From assembly GCA_003864495.1 (NCBI GenBank), contig ML133388.1:1488738-1552737 (forward strand): DNA of 64,000 bases, in the 5' to 3' direction. Below, piece by piece: positions 62,651 to 64,000 of this stretch (position 1 is the stretch's first letter; each line of letters begins with the position of its first letter). Made by a program: the position numbers and the translations under genes. The stretch comes from Nemopilema nomurai (taxonomy: Eukaryota > Cnidaria > Scyphozoa > Rhizostomeae > Rhizostomatidae). Under the pieces are notes generated by a model. That model was not told the DNA's origin and did no database searches. It was given only the letters and a program-made list of their open reading frames with translations.

Positions 62651-62654
62651 ATGA

Positions 62655-62773
62655 TAGCTAAAAATAGCGAAACCAGTTTTCACATACTTAAAGTACTTTT
62701 CATCCGAAACACCTCAGAGTATGCAAACATCGGAACATAATAAAATTCTGACTGGTTCCGCTATTTCTAGCTA
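62655..62773. mobile_element. TAGCTAGAAATA family, complete 119-bp MITE
   Basis: Both terminal repeats are present: TAGCTAAAAATAGCGAAACC at the left and GGTTCCGCTATTTCTAGCTA at the right, 21 of 23 positions complementary. It is non-coding. This copy defines the ends of the family seen partially at 43959 and 48284. Confidence 0.8.
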
Positions 62774-64000
62774 TTGTGAAGTTTTGTACCACAAAGCAAT
62801 TGTTCACATATTCTGATAATCAGTAAGACCTTATTTATGAATCATTTTGGCCTAAATTTCTTAATAAGGACACATAGTACCAGATTCTCTTGCTTTGTCG
62901 GATTCTGAAAATTAGTTCTCATTCGCGGGGTTTACGGTTCCGCTTTCGAAAGATTGGCTTGAAAAGATAGTATTGTAACAATTTGGTTAGCATTGTCATT
63001 TGGTCAGAGTTAGAGAGCGATCATCAAGCAAAGATACTATCACATACTTATTGGCTCATGCAATTGCTCCATCATTGTCAGATCGATTTTAATGCAGTTC
63101 TAGCATGATTAATTAAGTGCCTAAGGAATTGGGATCAAAGAGTGCATGGTACCCCAGAATCGCCACTTGGTCACCCATAACAATATTGCCGCTGTTATTC
63201 CCTGAAGAATTGTTCCAATAAGCAAATGACCTGGTAATTTGAGTCTATCTCCAGATGAATGTCATGTTTAAGCTAGAAAAAATGAGGCATTTTTAAAGTG
63301 GGGTCCACGAAAACAGGGGATGAGCACTTACGTGGGGTGTTAATGGAAACTTATCTCAAGTACTGAAAAGCTTGGGGAGGAGGGGGGTCCATTATCCCCT
63401 TCTCTCTCGGTTCAAACATCTCTGTGTTAACCGAACCTGCCTTGTTGCTTGCTTTCAGTTGTTGCTGTTGTGTTTGTTCTCAGGCTTCAAAATCCAAGTA
63501 CTGACAGGTCTGGCTCATATTTCCTCGAGTAAGCCAACACCAACCATATTTCATCGCATCATAATTCCTTACCGTTGTATTCATAGCTTTAAAAAATTGA
63601 AAAAACATGGTCTGTAAAGTACCTGTAGAATAATTTGTATGATTTCTCTGATATTCTTAAAGATTGCAACACGTAAAATTGGAAGTTATCGGAAGAAAAG
63701 TCAAGTTCCTGATAGGGGTATGACAGGCCAGCAAAGTATGTAAAGTATGATTGAGTGTAACCAAGAAACGACAATTCACAACCTCGAAATTTAATACAAT
63801 TCCACGTTTAATCCAAATAGTCATAAGATGGCATGGAAAAACGAGAAAACTAATTCAAATGTCTACAGTATCAAATCTCTGTAATCTAAATTTTTAAACT
63901 GCAAACATTAATGATACAGAGAGAAAGAGTCTTTTGACAGTTTTTTCTTAAAACATAGATCAGGTTTCAATATAACTAGCTTCCCACATAATCAATCGTG
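62774..64000. other. Right edge, no gene seen
   Basis: Only short frames with no splice-compatible partners or recognisable domains. Confidence 0.4.

Overview
The window is animal nuclear DNA: AT-rich, with GT-AG introns of 0.2-4 kb, animal gene families (claudin/PMP22-like, class A GPCR, astacin, PLEKHM2, C1orf50) and many small DNA transposons. The gene set and the melanocortin-like orphan GPCR suggest a cnidarian, probably an anthozoan. That is an inference, because no species marker was found. Exons below were assembled by hand from splice sites, reading-frame phase and family recognition.

Layout. 0.1-1.7 kb (-): N-terminal exons of an astacin-like secreted metalloprotease; the catalytic zinc site lies off the left edge. 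4.9-9.05 kb (+): a complete seven-exon triosephosphate isomerase. 10.1 kb (+): a small one-membrane-span protein. 10.95-12.66 kb (-): a two-exon type II membrane protein resembling a glycosyltransferase. 14.97-20.5 kb (-): a three-exon claudin/PMP22-like four-span protein whose introns hold several transposons. 21.36-22.5 kb: a non-autonomous hAT element with exact 8-bp target duplications.

The most notable locus is at 23.66-26.41 kb (-). It is a three-exon DsbA/FrnE-like thioredoxin-fold oxidoreductase in which the first active-site Cys codon (family motif CPWC) is TGA. Everything else in the gene is intact. A hairpin with SECIS geometry (tandem G.A core, AAA apical motif 12 nt after the core UGA, two helices) lies about 720 nt past the stop. 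I read this as a probable selenoprotein with a UPWC active site. I do not recall a described animal member, although Sec-containing relatives are known in bacteria.

That gene is head-to-head with a C1orf50 orthologue (26.66-34.42 kb, +, four exons, 200 aa). The large second C1orf50 intron holds an intronless class A GPCR on the opposite strand (28.89-30.18 kb). 34.4-39.8 kb has no confident gene. 39.86-60.98 kb (-) is a PLEKHM2 (SKIP)-like gene: 20 exons keep one reading frame of 757 codons from an N-terminal RUN domain to a C-terminal PH domain, and the 3' end is unresolved. 61-64 kb holds only a short inverted-repeat element.

The genes do not form an operon or pathway; this is an ordinary metazoan gene neighbourhood. 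Repeats include two hAT elements with exact duplications, a probable third hAT, TA-flanked MITEs rich in GGGGGCTTATTCGA, several other inverted-repeat MITEs, a tRNA-derived SINE in two copies and short tandem arrays.
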